Positions 1 through 9,941 of a DNA stretch of 58,377 nucleotides are shown piece after piece. The first letter of the stretch is position 1. Every line of letters starts with the position of its first letter. Source of the DNA: Modicisalibacter radicis. Lineage in GTDB: Bacteria > Pseudomonadota > Gammaproteobacteria > Pseudomonadales > Halomonadaceae. The notes under the pieces were generated by a model. It did not search any database. It saw nothing but the letters and a program-made list of their open reading frames with translations, and was not told the origin of the DNA. Location: positions 1-58,377 of the forward strand of contig NZ_CAAHFN010000060.1 of the NCBI RefSeq assembly GCF_900961225.1, read 5' to 3'. The translations under genes and the position numbers were made by a program.

Positions 1-13
1 GTGTATAAGAGAC
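1..13 (+). other. Probable residue of a transposase-library sequencing adapter
   Basis: The window opens with GTGTATAAGAGAC. These 13 bases are identical to part of the Tn5 mosaic-end adapter used in tagmentation libraries (GTGTATAAGAGACAG). They sit exactly at the first base and match nothing in the neighbouring gene, so I read them as untrimmed adapter at a contig end and not as genomic sequence. Confidence 0.7.
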
Positions 14-57
14 GGGGGTCGGGGCCAGGTATGTCGGGTCTGTGCATTGTCGCATGC

Positions 58-789
58 CTATCCGATGGGGGGCTGAAGTCCGAGACGTCGCATGGCATTG
101 GTCAGGTGCAGGCGCATCGCCGCACGGGCCTCTTCGGGCTCGCGGTTGAGGATGCTGTCGACGATATTGTGGTGTTCAACCTGGGCAATGTTCTCGAGCG
201 TCGCATCGCGAGCCGAATTGTGGCGAGCCGTGCTGATTGCCGTCGACATCCGGTTATAGCAGAAGTCAATGAAATCGGAGAAGTAGTGGTTTCCCGTCGC
301 GTTGGCAATGGCCTGGTGAAGCGCCAGGTCGTGCTTGTCGCCGGGATCGCCCTGTTTCAGGCTGATGGCCAGCCGGTCGAGGGCCCGGGCGATATCGCTT
401 TGTTCCTGAGGCGTGGCGTGGATCGCGGCGAGTGCCGCTGCGCCGGCTTCGACCTCGCGGCGCATTTGGTAGATGTAGCGCAGTTCCTGCTGGTCCACGG
501 CATCCGCCGTCATCGAAAAGACCGGACGTTCGGGCAGCGCCGTGGCAATGTAGGTACCGCTGCCCTGTTGCGTGACCACCAGGTTCGCACGACGCAGCTC
601 GGCGATTGTCTCGCGGATCACCGCTCGGCTACTGCCGAATCGCGCCATGAGCTTGGCTTCGGTGGGGAACTGCGAGCCTCGTGGGTAAAGACCGTCGCGG
701 ATTTCCTGCTCCAGCGTGGCGACGATCCTGGCCGACAGGCGTTGACCGCGCCGAGCGCCGGAGGTGGGGGGCTGTCGCGTCTGCATCAT
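58..789 (-). CDS. FadR-subfamily GntR transcriptional regulator, last gene of a TRAP operon
   Basis: Predicted cytoplasmic repressor of 243 residues, probably sensing the acid carried by the adjacent TRAP transporter. The N-terminal winged helix carries the GntR signature (an FPTEAKLMARFGSSRAVIRE stretch near residues 40-60, then a QQGSGTYI wing). The C-terminal half is an all-helical FCD-type ligand domain with conserved histidines around HDLALHQAIANATGN and HHNIVDSI. The chosen ATG lies in the ATGATG that spans the dctM stop, giving a 4-base overlap and translational coupling. An in-frame ATG at 810 is possible, but it would overlap dctM further. Repression of the dctPQM promoter is inferred from position only. 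The effector is unknown, because no catabolic gene lies in the window on this side before the sequence ends. Confidence 0.88.
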   Translation of the reverse strand: MMQTRQPPTSGARRGQRLSARIVATLEQEIRDGLYPRGSQFPTEAKLMARFGSSRAVIRETIAELRRANLVVTQQGSGTYIATALPERPVFSMTADAVDQQELRYIYQMRREVEAGAAALAAIHATPQEQSDIARALDRLAISLKQGDPGDKHDLALHQAIANATGNHYFSDFIDFCYNRMSTAISTARHNSARDATLENIAQVEHHNIVDSILNREPEEARAAMRLHLTNAMRRLGLQPPIG

Positions 790-2066
790 TCGGCGAGCCC
801 GGGGAGCCATAGCGTCACGGCCGGCACGTAGGCGATCAGCCCCACGACGATGAGCAGGACGGCCAGGAAGGGCAGCAGATGCCTGGCTATGCGCTCGATG
901 CTCATGCCGCTGACCGAGGAGGCGACAAAGATCGAATAACCCAGTGGCGGCGTCACCATGCCGACGGCGAAGTTGATCACCACCATGGCGCCCAGTTGTA
1001 TGGGATCCAGCCCGATCTGTGCGCCGATCCCGATGAGCACGCCGCTCATGATGACCATGGCCGAGATGTTGTCCATCACGGCACCCAGCACCAGCAGCAG
1101 CAGGTTGATGAAGAGCAGCAGCAGCAGCGGGTTGCTGGTGAGACCGAGGATGAGTTCCGTGATCCGGGTGGGGAGCTGTTCGCTGGCGATGACCCAGGCG
1201 AATCCATAGGCCGTGACGATGATGAACATGATCACGGCGGTCGTGCGCATGGCGTTGATCAGCAGGCCGGGCAGTTGCCGCAGCTGAAGGTCGCGATGCA
1301 CGAACACCCCGATGATGGCGCTGTACAATGCACCGACCATCGCCGCTTCCGTCGGCGTGAAGATACCGCCGTAGATGCCCCCCAGAATGACGATGGGGGC
1401 GAACAGGGCCCAGATGCCATCCCGCAGGGCGTGGAGAATCTCGCCACGCGAAGCGCGCGGCTGCCCCTGGATGCCTTGACGCTTGGCATAGACGACGCTG
1501 ATCACGCAGAAGCCGGCGGCGGCGAGAAGGCCCGGGACCACGCCGGCGAGGAACAGCTGGGAGATCGATTCCTCGGAGAGCACGCCCCAGATCACCATCG
1601 GTATCGAGGGCGGGATCATCTGTCCCAGGGGGCCCACGGCGGTAGCCAGGGCGGCCGCATAACCGCGCTTGTAACCTCGGGTTTCCAGCTCGTCGATCAT
1701 GATCGAACCGATCGCCGCCGTGGTTGCCGGGGCCGAACCGGAAATGGCACCGAAGAAAGTTCCCGCGCCGACCGTGGATATCGAAAGGCCGCCGGGGAGG
1801 TGGCCTACGAAGGCCGATGCCACTTTCACCAGGCGACGCGAGAGACCTCCCGCGCCCATCAGCTCACCGGCGAGGATGAACCCGGGAATGGCCAGCAGCG
1901 CCGTCGAGCTGCTGCCCGCGATGAAGCGCTGGGCCGCGATCAGGGGATTCAGGTCCGCCATCCAGATGCCGATCAGGGTCAGCAGGCCCAGCGCGATCGC
2001 GATGGGGGCGCCGACGGCGAGCAGGCCAAACAGGCCCAGCGTGAGGACAAGGCCCGTTTCACCCAT
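786..2066 (-). CDS. dctM: TRAP transporter large permease (DctM family)
   Basis: Inner-membrane subunit of a tripartite ATP-independent periplasmic transporter that imports an organic acid with a sodium gradient. The 426 residues are the normal length and are made almost wholly of hydrophobic segments, about 12 by eye. Typical DctM stretches are present: FILAGELMGAGGLSRRLV, GTFFGAISGSAPATTAAIG and MIPPSIPMVIWG. It overlaps dctQ by 8 bases (ATGGGTGA), which is standard for these operons. The C-terminus overlaps the start of the GntR regulator. The substrate cannot be read from the permease. Confidence 0.95.
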   Translation of the reverse strand: MGETGLVLTLGLFGLLAVGAPIAIALGLLTLIGIWMADLNPLIAAQRFIAGSSSTALLAIPGFILAGELMGAGGLSRRLVKVASAFVGHLPGGLSISTVGAGTFFGAISGSAPATTAAIGSIMIDELETRGYKRGYAAALATAVGPLGQMIPPSIPMVIWGVLSEESISQLFLAGVVPGLLAAAGFCVISVVYAKRQGIQGQPRASRGEILHALRDGIWALFAPIVILGGIYGGIFTPTEAAMVGALYSAIIGVFVHRDLQLRQLPGLLINAMRTTAVIMFIIVTAYGFAWVIASEQLPTRITELILGLTSNPLLLLLFINLLLLVLGAVMDNISAMVIMSGVLIGIGAQIGLDPIQLGAMVVINFAVGMVTPPLGYSIFVASSVSGMSIERIARHLLPFLAVLLIVVGLIAYVPAVTLWLPGLAE

Positions 2067-2559
2067 GTTCCGTGCTCCTCAGGTCGTTCAGGGAGTGAGG
2101 GCGGATCATCAGCACGACGGCGTGAAAACTGATCAGTAAGCCGCTGACCGGTAATGCCGCATTCTTGACCCACAAGGGATAACGTATCGCCGGCGAGACC
2201 TGGCTGGCGGTGAACTCCATGAACCCATACCCCGTCCAGATCATGGCTACCCCGAAAAGCAGTACCAGCAACACGTTCAGGCGCTCCAGAAACCCGGAGA
2301 GGCGATCGGGTAGCAACGAGAGCAGCAGCGTGACCCGGACGTGTTCGAAGTGACGCACCAGCACGCTGGCAAACAGGAATACCGTCCACGAAGCGGCCAG
2401 CAGCGCGACCTCATCGGACCAGGACAAGGAGTCTTGCAGCACATAACGATAAAAGACGCCCAACAGTAACGTGAGGATCATTATCAACGCCGCGATAGCG
2501 CCCAGAAGCTTGGTCGCGCTGGCCAGGATACGACTGGCTTCGTCGAGATGGCGATACAT
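2059..2559 (-). CDS. dctQ: TRAP transporter small permease (DctQ family)
   Basis: Small membrane subunit (166 residues) that pairs with DctM in the TRAP translocation complex. Four hydrophobic helices can be seen, near residues 18-38, 50-70, 88-110 and 130-155. The region between the first two carries the usual FYRYVLQDSLSWSDEVA element, in which an aromatic/Arg stretch precedes SWSDE. It lies about 50 bases downstream of dctP and overlaps dctM by 8 bases. Sequence conservation in this family is low, so the call rests on topology, the SWSDE motif and operon position. Confidence 0.93.
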   Translation of the reverse strand: MYRHLDEASRILASATKLLGAIAALIMILTLLLGVFYRYVLQDSLSWSDEVALLAASWTVFLFASVLVRHFEHVRVTLLLSLLPDRLSGFLERLNVLLVLLFGVAMIWTGYGFMEFTASQVSPAIRYPLWVKNAALPVSGLLISFHAVVLMIRPHSLNDLRSTEHG

Positions 2560-2609
2560 GAAGGGGGATCCATGGCCGGTGGCCCGGCGCCAGGCCGGGC
2601 CGTGGGATT

Positions 2610-3608
2610 TTACTGAGCGGTGATCTGCAGGGCGCGATCGAGCAGGTCGCCGCCGATCTTGTCGCGGTAGTTCTCATAGACGGGCGCGACCTTCTCGCGG
2701 AACGCCGCGACATCCTCGACACGGTTGACTTCCATTCCCTGGCTCTCGATCTGCTCGAGGATCCTTTCGTTGTTGCTGGCCACCGTCTCGCGCTGCCGTG
2801 CGATCGCCTTCTCGGCGGCCTGACGGACGATTTCCTGCTGTTCGTCGGACAACTTCCCGAAGGTCTGCTTGGAGATCAGCAGTCCCAGGGCATTGTAGGT
2901 GTGCCGGGTCATAGAGAGATACTGCGTGACTTCGGGGTACTTGTTGGCATAAATCACCGGTAGCGGGATTTCCAGGCCGTCGACGGTGCCTTGCTGTACC
3001 GCGGTGAACGCCTCGCTCCAGGCCAGCGGAGCCGGGTTGGCACCGAGTTCGCGGAAGCTGGCGATATAAAGGTCACTGGGTTGGACGCGTAGCTTGATGC
3101 CATCGAAGTCATCGGGGCTTTGGATGGGGCGTACGTTATTGATGGTGTTCCTGAAGCCGGCTTCGGCAAAACCCAGTCCGACGATGCCTTGCGATTCCAG
3201 GCGGTCCATCAGTGTCTGGCCGATCTCGCCGTCGAGCACTTCGTGAGCCTGTTCGCTGTCGGCATAGAGGAAGGGCAGGTCGTTGAGCTGGAAAGCCGTG
3301 TCGAGCGTGCTGATCTGCGTCCCGGTAATGACGCCGGCATCGAGAATGCCCAGTTGCATGCCCTGCAGCATTTCGGTGTCGTCGCCGAGCTGATGGTTGG
3401 GGAAGAACTTGACGTCGAATTCATCCGGCGCGGCTTTCTCCAGCTCTTCGGCGAAGTAGTGTGCGGTGATCGCGTAGGGGTCGACTTCGCTATCTGCGGT
3501 CGTCCAGCCCAGGCGGATGGAGGTGGTTGCCTGTGCCTGACTGGCTACAGCCAGGGTACTGACCATGATCAGGCTGGATAGCAGGGATCGCTTCGCTTTC
3601 AGGATCAT
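2610..3608 (-). CDS. dctP: TRAP transporter substrate-binding protein (DctP family)
   Basis: Periplasmic binding protein, 332 residues, that captures the substrate and delivers it to the DctQM permease. A cleavable signal peptide spans about residues 1-27 (hydrophobic core LSSLIMVSTLAVA, then SQAQA). The DctP core includes GIKLRVQPSD, whose arginine usually salt-bridges the substrate carboxylate, and the AWSEAFTAVQQGTVDGLE hinge region. It is the first gene of the operon; the start has an AAAGG ribosome site about 9 bases upstream. The overall fold resembles DctP proteins for C4-dicarboxylates, sugar acids or keto acids. I cannot choose between them. Confidence 0.94.
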   Translation of the reverse strand: MILKAKRSLLSSLIMVSTLAVASQAQATTSIRLGWTTADSEVDPYAITAHYFAEELEKAAPDEFDVKFFPNHQLGDDTEMLQGMQLGILDAGVITGTQISTLDTAFQLNDLPFLYADSEQAHEVLDGEIGQTLMDRLESQGIVGLGFAEAGFRNTINNVRPIQSPDDFDGIKLRVQPSDLYIASFRELGANPAPLAWSEAFTAVQQGTVDGLEIPLPVIYANKYPEVTQYLSMTRHTYNALGLLISKQTFGKLSDEQQEIVRQAAEKAIARQRETVASNNERILEQIESQGMEVNRVEDVAAFREKVAPVYENYRDKIGGDLLDRALQITAQ

Positions 3609-5179
<1,571 letters not shown>

Positions 5180-5180
5180 G

Positions 5181-5208
5181 TACGAGCTACGAGCTACGAG
5201 CTACGAGC
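5181..5208 (+). repeat. Four tandem copies of the 7-mer TACGAGC just after serS
   Basis: The unit TACGAGC is repeated four times without interruption, starting one base after the serS stop codon. About 13 bases later comes GCTCGCAGCTCGTG, which is the reverse complement of two repeat units apart from two mismatches. A transcript could therefore fold into a hairpin. No T-run follows, so it is at best a weak terminator. Confidence 0.85.
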
Positions 5209-5251
5209 GTCTCCGCCTTTGGCTCGCAGCTCGTGGCCCGGTTCTCGCTGC

Positions 5252-6055
5252 TTAATTTTCGATCTCCCAGGCGACTCGGACGCTGGCGTCTAGGGTGATC
5301 TCGCCGGGGCGATACTCGGGGGCCGCCTTGCTCTCCATGGCATCGCTGCGCATCGACATCATCTGCGGCGAGTAGCGCGGCGCCCCGGTCTCCTCGACCT
5401 GGACGACCCTGCCGAGCTGGATGTCCAGGGTCTCGGCCATCAGTCGGGCCTTGTGGCGGGCTTTCTCCAGTGCCTGGCTTAAGGCCTTGTCGGTGGCCGC
5501 GTCACGATCCTTGAGGTCGTAGGTGACGCCATCGAGGGCATCGACACCGGCCTGGGTCAGCGCATCGAGGATCGTCGGCAAGCGCGACAGGTCGTCGATA
5601 CGCAGACTGATCGGCCGTTCGAGCTGGGTGCGCACCAGGGTCTGGCCGGAGTCGCCGTTCTGGCCAGGCTGCTGAATGTAGTCCGGGCGCACGCTCAGCG
5701 AGCCGGCGCTGATCGCCGCGCTGTCGATGCCCTGGTTCTCGAGCTGGCGGATCAGTTCGCCGGTCCGCGTTTCCAGCCTGTCGCGCGCTTCGCTCAGCGC
5801 TTCGGGATCGGCTTGCTCGCTGCCATCCTGGGCGACGCTGGGGGTGCGCTCCCACAGCCGGGCATCGAGCGTCGCCATGTCGGGCGCCACGCGCAGCTCG
5901 GATTGCGCCTGGACCTGCAAGCGATGCCCGGGCGTTTCGCCGGGAAGCGCCTGCGCCTGGGATACCCCCGCGGCGCCGAGCAGGCCGACGAACAGCAGGG
6001 TGGCGAGCAGCGCTCGGGGCTGGCGTCGTGGGGCGGGGGTGTGGCGTAGTGGCAT
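5252..6055 (-). CDS. SIMPL-domain (DUF541) periplasmic protein
   Basis: Predicted exported protein of 267 residues with a signal peptide (basic start MPLRHTPAPRRQPR, hydrophobic run ALLATLLFVGLLGAAG, then SQAQA). The mature part is a SIMPL/DUF541 domain: an N-terminal strand with the family-like VQAQSELRVAPDMA, a region with repeated gamma-type turns, and RPGEITLDASVRVAWEI at the end. E. coli YggE belongs to this family and has been linked to oxidative stress, but the molecular role is not settled. The start is fixed by a strong AAGGAGG site 6 bases upstream. The frame stays open far upstream, opposite btuF, and I regard that extension as non-coding. Confidence 0.88.
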   Translation of the reverse strand: MPLRHTPAPRRQPRALLATLLFVGLLGAAGVSQAQALPGETPGHRLQVQAQSELRVAPDMATLDARLWERTPSVAQDGSEQADPEALSEARDRLETRTGELIRQLENQGIDSAAISAGSLSVRPDYIQQPGQNGDSGQTLVRTQLERPISLRIDDLSRLPTILDALTQAGVDALDGVTYDLKDRDAATDKALSQALEKARHKARLMAETLDIQLGRVVQVEETGAPRYSPQMMSMRSDAMESKAAPEYRPGEITLDASVRVAWEIEN

Positions 6056-6229
6056 GAAGCCTCCTTGCAGTGAATCGAACAGGGGTGAAGACAGGGATCG
6101 CTGCGAGCCGCGACGGTTCCCGTTGTGTGCCAGTGTTGCACATTGTTTCCCCGTTAAGGGGGCTCTTCGACGGGCCGACTCGGCCAGGCGACCAGGCGAA
6201 GATACCGGACCCGAGCAGAGAGTAGAGCC

Positions 6230-7123
6230 GTGGCCATGAGACTTACACGCGGCGTCATGGGCGTCATCGCGCTGGCATTCGGAGTGGGCCTGGCCTGCGA
6301 GGCGCCTGCGGCCATCACCGTAATCGACGACGACGGCGACAGGGTGTCCCTGGAAAGGCCGGCCGAGCGTATCGTGGCGCTGGCGCCGCATGCCGTGGAG
6401 ATGCTTTATGCGGTGGGCGCGGGCGATGCGCTGGTCGGGGCGATCGACGGCAGCGATTACCCGGCGGCGGCTGGTCAGCTGCCGCGGGTGGGCAACTACC
6501 GTGGCGTTCCCCTCGAGGCGGTGCTGGCACGCAAGCCGGATCTGGTGGTGGTCTGGGCGAGCGGGACGCCCCATGCGCTGGTCGAGCGCCTGCGCGAGCT
6601 GGAGATCCCGCTTTATGCCAGCGAGCCTCGGGCCTTGTCCGACGTCGCCGACAATCTGCGCGACCTGGGCCGGCTTGCCGGACAGGCTCGGCGTGGCGAT
6701 TATCGGGCGGCGGTCTATCTGGCGCGCCTGGCGGGCCTCGGCCAGACATTCGACCAGCCGCCGCGGGTCTTCTATCAGTTGGGCACCAATCCGCTGACGA
6801 CGCTGGCCGGGGGGCATATCGTCAGCCAGGTGATTCGCGGCTGCGGTGGGGTGGCGCTGTTCGCCGAGCAGCCGGTGCTGGTGCCGCAGATCGGCCGCGA
6901 GGCGCTGATCGCCGCACGGCCCACGGTCATCTTGAGCGCCTCGCGCGATGACGACTGGCAGGCTGCCTGGCAACGCTGGGCGCTGCTGCCGGCGGTCGCC
7001 AGCGGCCAGCTGTATACCCTCGAGCCGGACTGGATCAGCCGTCCGGGTCCGCGGCTGCTGGATGCCATGGCCCAGGTGTGCAGCGCGCTGCGCCGGGCGG
7101 TGCAGCGCGGCGGGCCGGGGTGA
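6230..7123 (+). CDS. btuF: Cobalamin-binding periplasmic protein, BtuF-like
   Basis: Periplasmic substrate-binding protein of a class III ABC importer, 297 residues, probably for vitamin B12. It has a signal peptide (about residues 1-27, ending near CEAPAA). The helical-backbone fold signatures are RIVALAPHAVEMLYAVGAGDALVGA near residue 45, the KPDLVVVW strand and GGHIVSQVIRGCGG. GTG at 6230 and ATG at 6236 are both in frame; the latter is equally likely. It converges on cobO with a 13-base gap, and that B12 neighbour supports the substrate. No permease (btuC) or ATPase (btuD) gene is in the window. A siderophore-type substrate is possible but less likely. Confidence 0.82.
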   Translation: MAMRLTRGVMGVIALAFGVGLACEAPAAITVIDDDGDRVSLERPAERIVALAPHAVEMLYAVGAGDALVGAIDGSDYPAAAGQLPRVGNYRGVPLEAVLARKPDLVVVWASGTPHALVERLRELEIPLYASEPRALSDVADNLRDLGRLAGQARRGDYRAAVYLARLAGLGQTFDQPPRVFYQLGTNPLTTLAGGHIVSQVIRGCGGVALFAEQPVLVPQIGREALIAARPTVILSASRDDDWQAAWQRWALLPAVASGQLYTLEPDWISRPGPRLLDAMAQVCSALRRAVQRGGPG

Positions 7124-7136
7124 TTGCGTGGCCGGT

Positions 7137-7736
7137 TCAGTAATCTATGCCGCGGCGTGCCTGGATGCCGCTGTTGAACGCGTGGCGAATTTCCTGCATC
7201 TCGGTCACCGTATCGGCCATGGCCAGCAGGTCGCGATGGGCATTGCGTCCGGTGACGATCACCGTCTGTTCGCGCGGTCGATTATCGAGTGCCTGCTTGA
7301 GCGTCGCGAAATCCAGGTAGCCGAACTTGAGCATGTAGGTGATCTCGTCGAGCACGACCAGGTAGGTGCCGGGGTCGGCAAGCATGCGCTCGGCTTCGCC
7401 CCAGACGGCCCGGCAGGCGGCGATGTCGCTGTCGCGGTTCTGGGTCTCCCAGGTGAAACCGGTCGCCATGACCGCGATCTCGAGGTTGGCGTCATCGGCC
7501 AGGCGCTCGCGTTCGCCGCACTCCCATAGCCCCTTGATGAACTGAACCACGCCGACCCGGTAGCCGTACCCCAGGGCGCGGGTCACGGTGCCCCAGGCCG
7601 CCGTCGTCTTGCCCTTGCCGTTGCCGGTGAAGACCATGAGCAGGCCGCACTGCTCGGTCGCCGCGGCGACGCGCTCATCGACATGGGTCTTGAGTTTTTG
7701 CATCGACTGCCGGTGGCGTGCGTTCCGTTCCGACAT
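7137..7736 (-). CDS. cobO: Cob(I)alamin adenosyltransferase
   Basis: Also called BtuR or CobA. It transfers the adenosyl group of ATP to corrinoid cobalt to make adenosylcobalamin or its precursor. The 199 residues are typical. The diagnostic P-loop is near residues 37-46 (FTGNGKGKTTAA), followed by GYRVGVVQFIKG, LVVLDEITYML and the C-terminal QEIRHAFNSGIQARRGIDY region. The ribosome site GGAGGGAGAG lies just before the ATG. It faces btuF tail to tail with no room for a terminator between them. Its own upstream region shows no B12-riboswitch motifs, unlike btuB at 14785. Confidence 0.96.
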   Translation of the reverse strand: MSERNARHRQSMQKLKTHVDERVAAATEQCGLLMVFTGNGKGKTTAAWGTVTRALGYGYRVGVVQFIKGLWECGERERLADDANLEIAVMATGFTWETQNRDSDIAACRAVWGEAERMLADPGTYLVVLDEITYMLKFGYLDFATLKQALDNRPREQTVIVTGRNAHRDLLAMADTVTEMQEIRHAFNSGIQARRGIDY

Positions 7737-8123
7737 GCTCTCTCCCTCCGATCCCGATGATCGTTCGTCATGTGTAAAGTGTTGGATTTAAAACGATTGT
7801 TTCAATGCGTTGAAGAATATCGCCTGGTGCTTCATAACCCATGTTCGTGCTGTGGGATTTAAATAACGATAATGCCTTGCGGGATTCGCCAGCAATGGAT
7901 TTTTTTATGTTGACGTATTCAACGTAAAAGGTAACTATTTTAACAAGCGAATAGTGAAAATAACGCCTCGCAATGGATGGCGAGCGGTACCGTCTGGCTG
8001 GCATGAATACGAGTGCTGCCAAGGCCCCGTATCCCTTTTTTGCTTTTCGGCAGGAGAGCGACTGATAGGTACGGCGCGAAGGGCCTCATGAGACTCATGC
8101 CTTCTTTATAAAGGAGATTTCGC
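7737..8123. other. AT-rich intergenic region upstream of the HDOD-GGDEF gene
   Basis: This 387-base stretch lies between two divergent genes and is much richer in A and T than the surroundings. I see no convincing gene. TTGACG at 7910-7915 could be a -35 box, but no good -10 follows at a normal distance. I found no recognisable riboswitch consensus. It probably holds the promoters for cobO and the HDOD-GGDEF gene. Confidence 0.5.
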
Positions 8124-9698
8124 TTGATACCCGACGCACTTCGCGACTCGCTTGAGCAGTGCAGAACGCTGCCATCTCCCTCCTCGGTCGTGCTCAGGGT
8201 CATCGAGTTGGCACGCGATCCTGATGTCAGCCTGCAGAAAATCGTTGCTGTGCTGAATGGTGATCCGGCTCTTTCGGCACGCCTGCTATCGTTGGCAAAT
8301 AGCGTTTTTTATACCAGCCACCGGCCCGTCGAGCATCTTCAAGAGGCGATCAATCGCATCGGCGTCGAGCGAACCCTTTCCATGGCGCTGGGCTGTAGTC
8401 TGGCCTCGGCGACGACAAGCGAAGCCGGCCCGGGCACGACATTCGACGACTATTGGCAACGCTCGCTGATCAGTGCGCTGATAGCCCGGCGGCTGGCGGC
8501 CACGCTCGAGGGGGCCGTGGATGGTGGTGTACTGTTCACCGCCGCCCTGTTGCAGGATATCGGCATGCTTGCGCTGCATGCCAGCGATGCCGAGCACTAT
8601 CGAGCATTGTGTGCGCGCGCCGAGGATCATGCGCAACTGGTCGAGCTGGAACGTGACCGGTACGGGGTCGATCACGCCGTCGTGGGTGCCTGGCTGGCGC
8701 GCCGTTGGCGGTTGTCCGAACGGACGGTGGCCTGGATCGGCGCCAGTCACCAGCCCCTGCAAGCGGCGGAGACCGACGAGGACCGAGCCGGCAGCTGTGT
8801 GAGAGCGTCAGGCGGCCTGGCCGATGCCTGGCTGCAGGGCGAGAGCGCGCTGAGCGGTGCCCTGGGGGAAATCGAAGAGGTGTTCGGCCTCGATACGCCG
8901 ACCTTGGTGGAAGCGATGCTGGCCCTGCAGGAGGAGCTTCCCGGGGTCGCTGCCCTCTATGCCATCACCCCGCCGGAGCGACTCGATGGCCAGCGGTTGT
9001 TGCACCTCTCGAAGCAGCTGCTGGCCGAACAGAACGCGCAGCTGCAGCAGGATCTGATACGTCAGCAACAGGAGATCGACGCGCTCAAACGACAGCAGCA
9101 ATCGCTGAGTCGACAGGTGCGCTGCGACCCGCTTACCCAACTGGGCAACCGCCGCTACCTCGAAGAGACGTTGCAGGCGGCCTTCGACGCCGCGTCGCGG
9201 GGGGTGTCGGTGGTGTTCATCGATCTCGATCGTTTCAAGGCGCTCAATGACACCCATGGCCATACGTTCGGCGACGAGATTCTGTGCCGGCTGGCCAGGC
9301 TCCTCGAAACCCGCTGCGCCGTGGCGGGCGCGCAGGTAGGACGCTATGGCGGCGAAGAATTCGTGATTGTGCTGGGTGATCGCGATACCAGTCAGGCGCG
9401 CAGCTTCGTCGACGACATTCGCCATGAGCTGAGGGTTGCAGCCTGGAACACGCTATCGGTAACGGGGCTGCCCGTCACTGCGTCTTACGGCGTCGCCACG
9501 CAGGGTTTCGGTAAACGCTTCGAGACGTCTCGCGCGTTACTCAGCGCCGCCGACGAGTGCATGTATCAAGCCAAGTACGCAGGGGGCGATCGGGTGATCG
9601 TGCATGGCGGTGGTTTCAGGGGTAGCCCAGCAGCGTACGGAGTCGCTGCTGGTGGTCGGCCACCCAGCGCTTGTCGATCGGCCCCCAGTCGCGAATGA
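8124..9698 (+). CDS. HDOD-GGDEF diguanylate cyclase-type signalling protein
   Basis: Predicted cytoplasmic protein of 524 residues that should make cyclic di-GMP. An HDOD domain fills roughly residues 10-210 (LPSPSSVVLRVIELARDPD, then LSLANSVFY), a family linked to two-component and c-di-GMP signalling. A glutamine-rich coiled coil follows at about 285-335 (QQEIDALKRQQQSLSRQ). The GGDEF domain has DPLTQLGNRRYLEE, FIDLDRFKALND and the active-site motif YGGEEF, so it looks catalytically intact. The start is TTG at 8124, with AAGGAG 7 bases upstream. The last 28 codons overlap the 3' end of the convergent winged-helix gene. Confidence 0.9.
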   Translation: MIPDALRDSLEQCRTLPSPSSVVLRVIELARDPDVSLQKIVAVLNGDPALSARLLSLANSVFYTSHRPVEHLQEAINRIGVERTLSMALGCSLASATTSEAGPGTTFDDYWQRSLISALIARRLAATLEGAVDGGVLFTAALLQDIGMLALHASDAEHYRALCARAEDHAQLVELERDRYGVDHAVVGAWLARRWRLSERTVAWIGASHQPLQAAETDEDRAGSCVRASGGLADAWLQGESALSGALGEIEEVFGLDTPTLVEAMLALQEELPGVAALYAITPPERLDGQRLLHLSKQLLAEQNAQLQQDLIRQQQEIDALKRQQQSLSRQVRCDPLTQLGNRRYLEETLQAAFDAASRGVSVVFIDLDRFKALNDTHGHTFGDEILCRLARLLETRCAVAGAQVGRYGGEEFVIVLGDRDTSQARSFVDDIRHELRVAAWNTLSVTGLPVTASYGVATQGFGKRFETSRALLSAADECMYQAKYAGGDRVIVHGGGFRGSPAAYGVAAGGRPPSACRSAPSRE

Positions 9699-9909
9699 CG
9701 TAGCGTCCGATCTGGTGACGCTCGCCGGGTGCCTGTTCGAAGACACAATCGATATCCAGCTCGGCCAGCGCATTCAGCGTGTCCTGGGCCGTACGGCGCG
9801 GCATGCCGGTGGCCCGGGTAATGGCCGGGATGCTGGCCGTGCCCCGGTCGATCAGGTAGGCGACGTACAGACGCCGGTAGAAGCTGGTGCGAGTCTTGCT
9901 GGTTGCCAT
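9616..9909 (-). CDS. Small winged helix-turn-helix protein
   Basis: A 97-residue basic protein with a clear winged-helix pattern: RRLYVAYLIDRG, then SIPAITRATGMPRRTAQDTL as helix-turn-helix, then a wing (EQAPGERHQIGRYVIRD). It probably binds DNA as a local regulator; I do not recognise a named family member. The ATG at 9909 follows the stop of the radical SAM gene by 32 bases on the same strand, so the two are probably co-transcribed. No strong ribosome site is visible. An upstream in-frame ATG at 9990 would overlap the radical SAM gene. The 3' end overlaps the HDOD-GGDEF gene by 83 bases. Confidence 0.75.
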   Translation of the reverse strand: MATSKTRTSFYRRLYVAYLIDRGTASIPAITRATGMPRRTAQDTLNALAELDIDCVFEQAPGERHQIGRYVIRDWGPIDKRWVADHQQRLRTLLGYP

Positions 9910-9941
9910 GGATAGTGCCCGGTCGATAGTGATCGACCATG

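Noticed and set aside
1..831. A 276-codon frame reaching the left edge
   Set aside because: Antisense shadow of the GntR regulator, and it includes the adapter bases.
7860..8060. Possible c-di-GMP riboswitch before the GGDEF gene
   Set aside because: I looked for the conserved GEMM elements and did not find them in order.
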